DNA from: Cryptomeria japonica
Lineage: Eukaryota > Streptophyta > Pinopsida > Cupressales > Cupressaceae
Direction of reading: 5' to 3'
DNA length: 64,000 bases
Assembly: GCF_030272615.1 (NCBI RefSeq)
Contig: NC_081410.1
Coordinates: 501,916,442-501,980,441 of the forward strand
Under the pieces are notes generated by a model. The model was not told where the DNA came from and made no database searches. It was given only the letters and a program-made list of their open reading frames with translations. Of the stretch, positions 33,885 through 43,989 are shown in pieces; position 1 is the first letter of the stretch, and the number at the start of each line of letters is the position of its first letter. The translations under genes were made by a program, and so were the position numbers.

Positions 33885-33911
33885 CAAGGTTCGCAACCTG
33901 GCTCTGATATC
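33885..33911 (-). promoter_or_regulatory. PBS of the gag-PR element (tRNA-iMet type)
   Basis: The plus strand reads GTTCGCAACCTGGCTCTGATATC, against the tRNA-iMet 3' end ...AACCTGGCTCTGATACCA, and sits three bases from the LTR TG. Confidence 0.75.
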
Positions 33912-33914
33912 GTC

Positions 33915-34710
33915 TGACAGAGCCATGATTCAGAGGGTCGTCAAAGAGAACAATATAGATCATGCAACAAGAGTAACACAATGGAAGCAACAACACAAAA
34001 TGTAGAAAATACAAGATCGGACATCTGCAATATCAAAGATTTATTATAAACTAGTTGACAACATGTAGGCTTACAGGCCTAGTTACATAATTCATTCCAG
34101 AATACAATCCATCTGGACCTCCAAAAGGTGTTTTGATTACAAATCATGAATTGATGTCATCATATATTTACGATGTCTACCAAAGGATCAAATATAACAA
34201 TATATATAGCATCTGGAACACATCTTGGTTGGCCAAAAATGATTATAGTCTCCAAGACAAAAAAAGTGAAACATGTAAAATAGGTCAGACCCAAAGCGTG
34301 AAGATCTTCTTCACCAAAAATGCAAATGAAGTGCGGACCATAAAGGAAGGTCGAATAAGGACCTGAGAACATCGTATGTGATTCCAATTAGATCTGCAAG
34401 CCAAAAAAATGCTCCGCAAGAGAAGAAATCTTTAGCTAGCCATTAACATCAAAACTATTCCAGGAACCAAGAAATAGATAATCTAGAAGCAACAACTTGT
34501 TGGAAAAAGATCCAAGTGAACTGATAATCTGGAATAAGAACGAGAACAAGTTTGGAAGCCAAAGATTTGATCTGCAACAAAAAATGAACTTCTGGAGGAT
34601 GTCGAAAGAAACACAAAACTACAACATAGAACTAAACAGAAATAAAACTAGAAACAAATACTTTTTTTTGGTTGATGCAAGATTTCTCATCGACCAGGGA
34701 TGCTCCTGCA
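33915..34710 (-). repeat. 5' LTR of the gag-PR element
   Basis: 796 bp, TG...CA, paired with 31053-31850. The ORFs within it (34133-34366, 34497-34718) are incidental. Confidence 0.85.
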
Positions 34711-34762
34711 TCGGATAATTTGTTCCATAAAATCTCAGACTCTCCTTCTTGTAAGTCACCAT
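34711..34762 (-). pseudogene. copia-A gag N-terminal remnant
   Basis: An ATG at 34762-34760 opens MVTYKKESLRFYGTNYP, the N-terminal consensus of copia gag (ES...F.GTNYP.W). The following residues are displaced by the gag-PR insertion and resume at about 31050. Confidence 0.65.
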
Positions 34763-34800
34763 CCTAGATCACCTCAAGATGTTAAACTTCTATGAAGGAA

Positions 34801-34815
34801 CCTACTCTAATACCA
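34801..34815 (-). promoter_or_regulatory. PBS of copia-A (tRNA-iMet, decayed)
   Basis: Element-strand TGGTATTAGAGTAGG against the canonical TGGTATCAGAGC, two bases from the LTR end. Confidence 0.75.
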
Positions 34816-34817
34816 AT

Positions 34818-36205
34818 TGATTAAAATATGGCAAACAACTAAGAGAGGTGGGTTAATCAGATGTCACCAAAAGTTGTGGCAACTTACTTTAATACTATAT
34901 TTGATAATTAATAGTGAAAGCAAAAAATCAACAACACGACATGAACACACATAACATCAAAAAATTTGACATGGAAACGTTGATCAAGGGAAAAACCATG
35001 GTGGGAACCTACCCACAATATGATGATACCTTATTAGAAGTATATGAAATATTACAATGGGGAATGCACATGGATTCAGGCACACTACCTAGACATCACT
35101 TCTCAAAAACAAGAAAGGAAAACAACCCAGGGAAGACTCATTGTCTTACAAACACATTCATATTACATTCGAAAGATCATGAATTGAAATAATAACATCT
35201 CCTAATGTCTGGTTACAGTTTCGATTAAGCACATACAACTTATTCTTCTCACACTTCTACTCTACCTTTGAAAGATCATTACATTATTAGTACATTCACT
35301 TATCCATGACATACTCAAGTTCAAATATTTTGCATTTATTTATATATGACATCAACCTTGGATCAATAGCATTAAGGTCAGCTCAACACATATCTCCTAA
35401 TTACAAAAATATAACTATACACACTACAATATCATATGTAGACCAAAATAGTGTCGGCTAAGACATAGCTTGGACCTAAATCACCACCTCGAATATGAAA
35501 AACCTCCAAGAATAATGCATCAAATATTTGCAATACGCTACAAGCATCATATCGGCCAAGAATATAAAGAACACCATCAAATCAAATCAAATTATCAATA
35601 ATGCACTCACCGATCAATCCAAACCACTAACGTGACTATGACATGATCTAGAAATATCCACAGGCATCATGAATTACCACAACAACATCCTCACCAACTA
35701 AAATTACTATAATCATTGTTATCATCATATTGTACTTCAATCACACTAACTGAACTGATTATCAACATGGAAAAATCACTTGGGGAGCTCCAAACCATGA
35801 ACCACCTAAATCGAGGACACACATCAATGTCACAAAAATAATTACAAACCTACAAATTAAGATATTATAATGTAGAGCAATGTAGATCAAAATACTGAAT
35901 GCTGGCAACACTGAACAACAAAAAGACTAACCACAACATAGATACTCATAACTTATTCAAAAATTCATGCGGACCTCAGACACTTGCACTGAATCAACTC
36001 AAGATATCACTCTACAAACCCTTTAATATGCAAACAGTGATCATCAATATACAAAATAAACCAACTGACTAAAATTCACTACATCACTGCACCAAACAGA
36101 GAAAATATGTTCACATCAATGACAACAGATCTCTCGAACACCCAAAGATATCTCATAAGAAAATATTTGCAACACTCATCTAGCAATATTCTCATAAATC
36201 CAACA
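34818..36205 (-). repeat. 5' LTR of copia-A (1388 bp)
   Basis: Bounded by TGATTAAAAT (inner, plus strand) and ...AATCCAACA (outer). The outer ~250 bp match window positions 1-220. It is AT-rich with scattered CATCAA/ACACAA simple sequence. The plus-strand ORF at 34914-35192 within it is not supported as a gene. Confidence 0.82.
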
Positions 36206-38040
36206 AGTCGATACAATTTATTATCGTTTCTCAATGTTACAATTTTTTTATGCATTCAAATCTTCTAAGATTTTGCATAATTCATATCTAATCCTACTTC
36301 ACTAGTTTTAGGATCACCCATGTATATTATTAAGAATAGTACATCTCCAATCAACAGGTCAATAACTTTGAGGTTCTTATCTATCTATACCTTGTTTACC
36401 TTCAAATAATTTGAGTTGGAGGTTCATCTATCTCTTCTAATGTTTTAGATTTGAATGAGCTTTCCTCAACTTCTTGTCTATCTGAGGGCCTCTATTCATA
36501 TTTCTTAGACATAAATGAAAGTTAAATCACATCTTTCCTTTGGTTTATTATGGTTGAAATGCACTTCTACTTATATTAACTTTTGTGTAATAAGTTCCTA
36601 AATCTTACGTACTTTCACACCATCACTATACCCAATGAAGATACATTTAATAGCCCGATTTTCTAACTCTATTCACTTCTCCTTTGGTACATGTGCATAT
36701 TATTTGCAACAAAAAACTCAAAGATGTCTTAGAGAAAGCTTGTGACTCAACTATGCTTGGAGAGAAAAATTAAGAAACCTATTAATTGAGTAGCAAGCAA
36801 TGGAAACAAATTTAGCCCAAAAAAATTGTTCTAGACTAGCACCACTAAGGATACTCAATGTCTTGTTAATTCTCTCTACAATTTCCTTAGAATATAGAGA
36901 ATACAAAGTTATATTTTATTTCTAAATAAAATAATCTTTATATAAACTATCAAAATCATTAGATAAAAACTCCCTACCATTGCCAGTACACAAACATTTT
37001 ATTATCTTTCTAGTCTTGAAAAAAACCATTTCTTTAAATGTTCTAAATTTACTAAAAAATCTAGATGCACTCTTTAAAAAATATGCCCATATTCTAATAC
37101 TATAATCATCAATAAATAAAACATAATATGTCTAGAATTTTTAATGGAAGGAAAATCTATAAGACCAAACACACTAGAGGGAATAATATCTGGCACACAA
37201 TAAGAATTATGGGAACTCATAAAAATAAATGTATTTTTAGTTTTCATAAATCCACTACTTATAAAAATCAAAATCAAGATTAAAATTATTCAACCCTTCA
37301 AAAGTTTTTAATTGTTCAAGGTCTTCAAATCCTTTTCTCTATCTGGCCAAGTTTCTAGTGCCATATAACATACTATTCTCTAGGTGGTCTTTCGTTGGCT
37401 TGGCATGGTAAGGCAGTGCAAGTGGAAGAGGTTGAATTTTTGTTAAGAATAAGAAATCTAAGTTCTCTAAGCCTTCTTTTGACATGACTCTCCGCTCCCA
37501 TAAGAGTAGCTCTAAATGTAAATCTTGATGGTTCTTGGTTGGGGGTTGGCTTTAAGCTGGCTATTGGTTATTCTTTTTGTACCTTTTGTTTTTGGTTGTG
37601 TGAGCCTGTTTTTAAAACCCATGCATTTGGCTATGGGATTCAAAATAACCCATGGTTGTTTGGTCCTTTCATGTTCATTTTTTTGGGATAACTTTTTGGT
37701 TGAGGGTTCCAAATCCATTCAAAATCTGATTGTAAAGGGTTTTGGGTCACTTCAAAACTTGTTTTTACCTCAATTAAAAACTATTATTTACAAGAAAGAG
37801 AACCTTTGGTACTCAAATGCTAGAACCATCCATTTATGATGAAGCCCTCACCACTTCAAGAAGAAAAGTATTCTTGGAATTACTTTCCACATATATACCA
37901 TTCAATCCAATAGTACATGCATCAATATTATGCAATGTGCCAAATCTAACACCTCTAGAAATCATCATAGAACCTCTAACCATCTTGCATTTAGTATATG
38001 CATAAATTTTATACCTTAGCAATTTCACATTATATTTGGT
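36206..38040 (-). pseudogene. Degenerate copia fragment (copia-B)
   Basis: The minus strand shows decayed Ty1/copia GAG-pre-integrase and integrase: MVRGSMMISRGVRFGTLHNI at about 37930-37985, a KGFEDLEQLKTFEGLNNFNLDF stretch near 37280-37350, an integrase core with FYLLMIIVLEYGHIF (about 37074-37120), and a C-terminal NRAIKCIFIGYSDGVK near 36620-36665. Stops and frameshifts are dense. It abuts the copia-A 5' LTR; the true boundary is unclear because copia-A may have inserted into it. Confidence 0.68.
37385..37812. other. Insertion within copia-B, unidentified
   Basis: About 430 bp interrupt the GAG-pre-integrase similarity. The sequence is T/G-rich on the plus strand (TTTTTGTACCTTTTGTTTTTGG, GGTTGGGGGTTGGCTTTAAGC), reminiscent of a LINE 3' end, but I could not assign it. 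Confidence 0.35.
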
Positions 38041-38539
38041 ACCTACTTTATGTCATTTCTCTTAGATCGTTTTAATCCCATTTATACTCTACACTACCTT
38101 AAAACTTCATATTTGTTCTTGCAGTTTAGTCATCATCAAATTCCCAAATTAGAACAAAATTATATGTCACAAGCCTCAAAAATTGTTTTTCCCTTTCAAA
38201 GAGCCAATTTTTTGGTCGACTAGGACACCCATGTCCTTAGTCCCACCAAAACCTCCTAATAAATTGGAGACTTCAAGTTTTAGCCTTTGTATTTTATAAT
38301 TTGGTCTTGTTCTTAGTATTTGATCATTATATGACAATATTTTATAGAAAAATCTATTTTTTGATGCATATATAATGAAATTCTTCCATCATTCATATGT
38401 CCTAATGAAGTATCTAAAAAGCATTAGAAATTTATTCTAGAGCAAATAGATTATTGATTAGTATACTAATAACATTCTTCATTGAAGTATGGATTCATGT
38501 CTATCATTTATTGTATTTATATTATTGCACTATCACTTG
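38041..38539. other. AT-rich DNA, no gene seen
   Basis: Possibly further decayed copia gag/protease on the minus strand. No supportable feature. Confidence 0.5.
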
Positions 38540-39950
38540 TAGGACCTCCAAAGAGAATTGCATGACAATATTTATGTGAATCTCCTCAAGAGGGTTTCAT
38601 ATCTAAGATTGTGTAATGGAATAAGAAATGATGGATTGAAAAATAAAGAACTTTGGAATTTGTTTGAAGACCAAAGGATAAAAAATCTAAATGAAGCTAA
38701 AAAGGTAATAAAAAATAAGGAAAGGATACTCTACAAGGGCAATTATCAAGTTGAAGGAATTGATTTTGAAGAAATATTTTTAGTCTATAATAGTTTTAAA
38801 CTATATCAAATGGTTGTTATGTCAACATTTTTAAATGGCGACTGAGAAAAAAAAGTCTACAATGAAAAACCAAAATGATTTTAGTTCTCATAAAATGTGT
38901 GTGTGTATGTCCATGTGTGTGTTGAGTTTATGATTGAAGTATTCTCAATCAAATCACTTAATTTATTAGAAATCTTATGTAGATCATTTCCTATTTGTTG
39001 CATTATATGTTGTTTGATATATTATTTATTTCTAAAGGTAAGGTATGATTTCAAAACTAAACTCTCAACTTGGAGCTACGTTTGAAATGAAATACCTTGT
39101 TGCAGTAAAACACATTCTAACAATTTAAATCAAAAGAGATAGAATGAGAAAAAATGTATAGCTTTGTGATAGTAATTATTTCAATTTATTTTTATAAAGA
39201 TTAAACATTTAGGATAATAGATCTCATTATGGTTTCTTTTTGTAGTTGAAAAATATTTATGTATTTAAAATTATCCAATATCCCCATCAGATATGGAATA
39301 CATGGGAAAAGTACTTCACCAAAGTGTAGTTGGAAGTTTGATGTATGCTATAGTCTATATTAGATAAAACATTGGAATATAAATTTATAATATTGGTAGA
39401 GTTCATTGGAATATAGTTGAAAGAGTCTTCATATATTTATAGGGTATCTCAGAGTATTTCTTTGCTATAATGGTAATTTGATACTAAATAGACATTATAT
39501 TGGTGTTCATGGTTTTGTGGATTAAGACTAGCTAGGTAATGTTGATAGTGAATAATCCACCATTGCTCATGTATTTCTTTTATTTAGTAGTTTAATCAGT
39601 TTTAGGAGTAAGTGATAGGATGTGGTCTCATTGTCCACTATTGAAACTGAGTATATGTTATCTATTGTTGCTTGAAATAAATCATTTGTAGTAGTTTATT
39701 CGTGCTAGCACCAAACACATTGATGTACAATATCATTGAGTTATAGATATATCGACAAGGTTGGAAAGTGAAACTGGATTAGGCAAATACTTTGAACAAT
39801 GTTGTAAATTTGTTAACTATGTTTGTGAACACATAAATGTTCAAATGGTGTTCAAAGTCAATGGGCCTCTTTGCCCCTATACAATAAAACATGGTGTTGA
39901 TACTCCCACTTGTTGCTCTTGCAACATGTTCAAGAAGGGAGAATATTAGG
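38540..39950 (+). pseudogene. Degenerate copia RT/RNase H fragment (copia-C)
   Basis: The plus strand encodes decayed Ty1/copia RT: YQVEGIDFEEIFLVY at about 38735-38790, then LYQMVVMSTFLNGD (about 38800-38845), matching the usual YQMDVKSAFLNGDL, and KVYNEKP. Further on, RNase H remnants include VGSLMYAMV (39328-39355) and STKHIDVQYH near 39709-39735. Orientation is opposite to copia-A and copia-B, so it is a separate insertion. A GTGTGTGTAT repeat interrupts it at 38898-38925. There are no LTRs nearby. Confidence 0.7.
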
Positions 39951-41718
39951 ATAATAGAGTTTCAAAATTGAAATTATAGAATAGTTATTGTTTATAGTAC
40001 TAGGAATGATAAGTTCTCCATTTCTATTCTACAAGTTCTTGTCACGTCTTCCAATAATGAGAAAAACAATTTTGCAATATAAGTCCCCTGCTCAAATAAA
40101 GATTGATAGGAAAACATCTCTACTTAATATAAAGAATCTAATGTAGTCAAGTTCAAATACAAACTTAAAGGAAACAATGTACAAGTTTTAGGACTTATTG
40201 AGTACAAGGTTTAGAACTTTATAATTACAAAAATGAGAAGCACAAAAATTGAAAAATTTAGAACATTAAGTGTATAGGGGAAAACCCATTTTGGGAAAAA
40301 ATGTCATGCTCTAGAGTATCCTAATTTATTGAATATAAATAGAATATAATACAATAATATAAACATAAATTTTATTAAATGTACTTGTAGAGAAAGAATA
40401 AAAATAAAGGAGAATCACTAGTAAAAAAGATGGAGTAATTTTAGTAGCATAACAATACATACAAACTTATTACTCAATATCACCATATCAAGAATACTAA
40501 TAAGAGAAGTAGCACATAGAACAATCTTGAATAGTAATTCAAAATCCATGAGGTAATTTGTTAACCCAAAAATTGAAACCCAAATATCTAGTAATAAAAC
40601 CAATAATTATTTTACAAGACGACTTCATAAGATAAAAATAGTATCCTTCCACCTATCATAAACACATGGCACAATTCAATCATGAATTAGTGCGTTTCAT
40701 TTTGTTTTCATTAATTTCATTTTGAAATAATGTATGATATGATGTAGTTCATATCATATGTTAGTCAACAACTATCACTCCTTACAACTCATTTGTATGT
40801 CTTAATTGTTTATACATTACCAATAGAGGAGGCCTAAATTTGAAAGGTCATAACTTTTTATATAAAAATACTTTACAACATGTTCATTTTATAAATTATT
40901 GATCTGAAAATGACTAATCGATGACCTATAGTGAACAACATAGAACTTTAATATTTTCAAAAAATATCTAATAGCCCAAATACTTATTTTTTTTATGTTT
41001 CATTGTCTAGAAATTACATTCTTCATATAATTAACATTAGGAGCAAGGTTAAAAACATTTCCTAACAGATTGTTGGGGTTTAATTGCTTCTAGAGAAAAA
41101 TAAAGTGAGATCAATTTGTTTACTAATAATTTGATCAAAAACTTGTTGGATTGTTTGGATTCCCTTTTGTAGGAGACCATTTTTTATAGAAAGGCATCCA
41201 CCAATTGATGAACATTGGCACTTTAGGAAGGCAACATCCTTAGGTTGTGGCATCCCTTTTTATCACTATATTTCCATAGGTGGGTTCATTACAAAAAAAA
41301 GGGCTTTAAGGAAAACTTATTTTCTCAAACAAGTGGTAGGGATAAAGAAGGTAGAAGGCATCAATTGGAAGTTTATAATTTAAATACTTAATTCAAGAGT
41401 AGAAAATTCTTTATATTTTTCTAGTTGGCCATTTAATTTTCAATTGGCTCGTAAACAAATAGATTTTAGTATGTTTTATCTTTGTTGGTGCATTTTTGAC
41501 TTTTTGTTCTTGCCAACCCATTGGGATAAGCATTAAATTGGTTGTCTATATATGGTGATTTGAATTTTTCTCAGACCATATGAACATTATTGTTTTATAT
41601 TATAATACATAGGACATGGTCTCCACAATCATTATTAATCTATTAAAAAATGATAATTCAAAGTGTAATATATACATCTATATGAAAATATAACAATTTA
41701 AATTGTACAACTTAACAA
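39951..41718. other. AT-rich intergenic DNA
   Basis: No recognisable coding, repeat or RNA feature. ORFs here do not exceed ~60 codons. Confidence 0.6.
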
Positions 41719-41723
41719 ATTCA
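41719..41723. repeat. Target-site duplication of Tat2, left (ATTCA)
   Basis: ATTCA precedes the left LTR and recurs at 60544-60548 after the right LTR. Confidence 0.85.
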
Positions 41724-42860
41724 TGTGTGTGTGAAAAAGTGAACCTGTAGCTGCAAGCACAACACTTCAATTGAGTCATTATATGCGTGGTTAGTAATCA
41801 ATAATCAATAAGAAATAAACCATAGCAAAGTGACTAATTGCCTTCTAAAAGATGCCAGTATAAGATTGCTCTCAGATTTTTATAAGCAATACCAGTGACT
41901 AGACTAGACCAAGACGAAGGATTTAATCTATATGATATTAAGCTATATGGATGCAAGATGGATGAATAATTCAAGCAATAAAAACCAATTCAAGCAACAA
42001 TGGATGCAAGCAATAATGAATGTAAAATGGATGCAAGTAATCTAAAAAGCACAATGATTTCAATGACTCCAGAGTGAAATTAGCATGATAATAATCTGCA
42101 AGCATGTTCTCAAAAATCTCTGGGGTCAATTGGAATGAGAGTTGAAGTCTGAATTTATAGAGAATCACAAAGCTCAATTTAGGATTAATTTAAAATAATT
42201 GAGAAATTGGGTTGAGTTAACCTTGAGATAGATTCCAATTACAGTTTAGTTGAAATGCATTCAAATTAGAAGTCCAAGTTGCATTGGAAAATAATAATAA
42301 ATTAATTCCATGCACATCTGATAAAAATAGATAATTCCATGCACATATTTGATTCATTCAAGAAAAAGGTCTTTTCAATGCAACTGAACTTCTTTTTCTG
42401 AAAAGCTTTGAATTCAAATTTTAGAGAATAATTCAATAATTCATTTAAATTGCTTTTCTGATTTCAAGTTCTAAATTTAGAAAAAGAAATAATATCTCAA
42501 GTTTGATTTCTCTCTTAATTCAATTCTTTTTTTGATTTTTGTTTTGTTTCAATTCAACTCTTTGTAATAAATTAATGCTTTTTGCATGATTGAATGTCAA
42601 ATTTATTAATTTAATTAAATATGCAAGGATATTTAATAAATTAAAATGGAATAATTGATCAAAATGATATTTTTGGAAATGATTTGATTAATTAAATCAA
42701 TATTTAATTAATGTTGAGTAGTTGATTTGCCATGTGATTTTTGATAATTAAAGAATTAATAATGTGCTCAAGATTAATTTAATTGCCTTTGGTTAGGACC
42801 TTGGTGATGTTGTCGAGATTAGGGGCCCATGGTTTAGATGACCAATTTTAGGGTATTACA
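41724..42860 (-). repeat. 3' LTR of Tat2 (1137 bp)
   Basis: Matches 59441-60543 throughout, with small substitutions and a ~30-bp indel around 42525-42555. It contains a minus-strand TATA-like CTATAAATTC at 42151-42160. Confidence 0.93.
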
Positions 42861-42875
42861 TTTGCCCCTCTTTGA
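42861..42875 (-). promoter_or_regulatory. Polypurine tract of Tat2
   Basis: Element-strand TCAAAGAGGGGCAAA directly at the 3' LTR, identical to that of Tat1. Confidence 0.85.
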
Positions 42876-43908
42876 ATTAATGTGCGAGTAGTGCTTTGAT
42901 TCAAAGAATGTGTGATGTCTAGGAGATGTCAGTTCTTAACTTGATTGATCACGAACTAGATGAAAAGAAAGGTGTTTAGCTTGACTCAAAGTGACAAAGC
43001 TGATTGAAGTCTAATTAAAGTGATACCGATCCCGAACTTGATTGAACTGAGGAACGATAGAAAACAAAGATATCGAACTTGAACTTGATTGATCAAGAAG
43101 TGGATCTTACTGATCTAGAACTTGATTGATCTTAGATATAATGAGTGATGATAAAAATCAATCTTGAACTTGATTTATCAAGACACAATGAGTGAAGAAT
43201 GAACCGTTCAGCTTGATCAAGAAATGAATACTAAACACCTGCTTAGATTTAGTGTGATCAAAGAAACTCTTTAAACTTTTGATTGAGTTTAAACGAATAA
43301 TCAGTTTGATTTGAAGCAATGAAACTGATATGCCCCTTACCGATTGATTGATTCTATAAGGATTGATTTTCTTTAATTGAAAAGATTTTTCTTGACTTTT
43401 TGAAAAAATTTCTTGACTTGTGAGATGTGAATGATTTTCTTTAATTGAAAAGATTTTGCTCGACTTTTTGAAAAAATTTCTCGACTTGTGAGATGTGAAG
43501 TCATAAGGTCATGAGTATGCCCCCTTGGGAGTGAAATCGAAAGATAGTGACAGATTGATTATAGGCAATTGTGTGACAAAAAATAACATATTTGAGCACA
43601 AAATGATCATTAGGATTTTTTTGAAAATTTTGGCAATGATTGATAAGAAATTGAGCATAGAGTTGATTGTAATGTTGATGTGTAGAATGAAATTGAATTA
43701 AGATTAAGTGTTTGAAATTGAGCGCAATTTAAAGAAAGAATGAGCATTTGATGAAAAAAAAGCGCTAAGTGGTCAAAATTTTGAAATTGACTAGTAAAAC
43801 GATCTCGAATTTCGATTTCGATCCCAAAAATGGAATTAGAGCAGGTATATTAGCTAAGGGTACAATTTTTGTGACCATCGGAGAAAGTTAAAAAATTAGG
43901 TTTTAGGC
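42876..43908. other. Region between Tat2 PPT and PMD promoter
   Basis: AT-rich and noncoding, with many variants of GATTGATC / AACTTGATTGA (42940-43330) and a 68-bp tandem duplication at 43364-43431 and 43432-43499. It could act as upstream sequence of the PMD unit. Confidence 0.6.
43364..43499. repeat. Two-copy 68-bp tandem duplication
   Basis: Copies at 43364-43431 and 43432-43499, both starting TGATTTTCTTTAATTGAAAA and ending CTTGTGAGATGTGAA, with only a few differences. Confidence 0.85.
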
Positions 43909-43916
43909 TATATATA
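43909..43916 (+). promoter_or_regulatory. TATA box of the antisense PMD gene
   Basis: TATATATA 81 bp upstream of the candidate ATG at 43990 on the plus strand, a spacing that allows a ~50-base 5' UTR. Confidence 0.5.
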
Positions 43917-43989
43917 GGATGAAAGTGTCATTTTCAATTCATTTTAACCCTCCAAGTTTGAAAATTCAAAAAGTCTTTTGCAAAAAAAA

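Larger units (their letters stand above)
31053..34710 (-). mobile_element. Small gag-protease gypsy element (TR-GAG-like)
   Basis: A 3.66-kb minus-strand element with LTRs at 31053-31850 and 33915-34710 (798 and 796 bp) and a tRNA-iMet PBS beside the right LTR. The 2-kb interior encodes only Ty3/gypsy-type gag and protease remnants; RT, RNase H and integrase are absent. It lies in the copia-A gag start. No clean target-site duplication was found, so the outer ends may be off by a few bases or the duplication has decayed. It would have depended on enzymes supplied by another element. Confidence 0.78.
1..36205 (-). mobile_element. Ty1/copia retrotransposon copia-A, host of the nest
   Basis: This is a degenerate Ty1/copia element on the minus strand, continuing beyond the left edge. 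From right to left it has a 5' LTR (34818-36205), a tRNA-iMet type PBS (34801-34815), gag, protease, integrase, RT and RNase H, then the start of the 3' LTR (1-220). The order PR-INT-RT-RNase H places it in Ty1/copia. It is interrupted by a gag-PR gypsy element (31053-34710) and a LINE (1486-27903). RT residues ending in NILI at about 27911 resume as FIDDII at about 1480, which shows that both halves are one element. All coding parts carry stops and frameshifts, so it is dead. Confidence 0.88.

Noticed and set aside
31053-34710. Two ~800-bp direct repeats as a segmental duplication of the copia-A leader
   Set aside because: TG...CA ends, near-equal lengths, an adjacent tRNA-iMet PBS and gypsy gag-PR between them fit an LTR element better.
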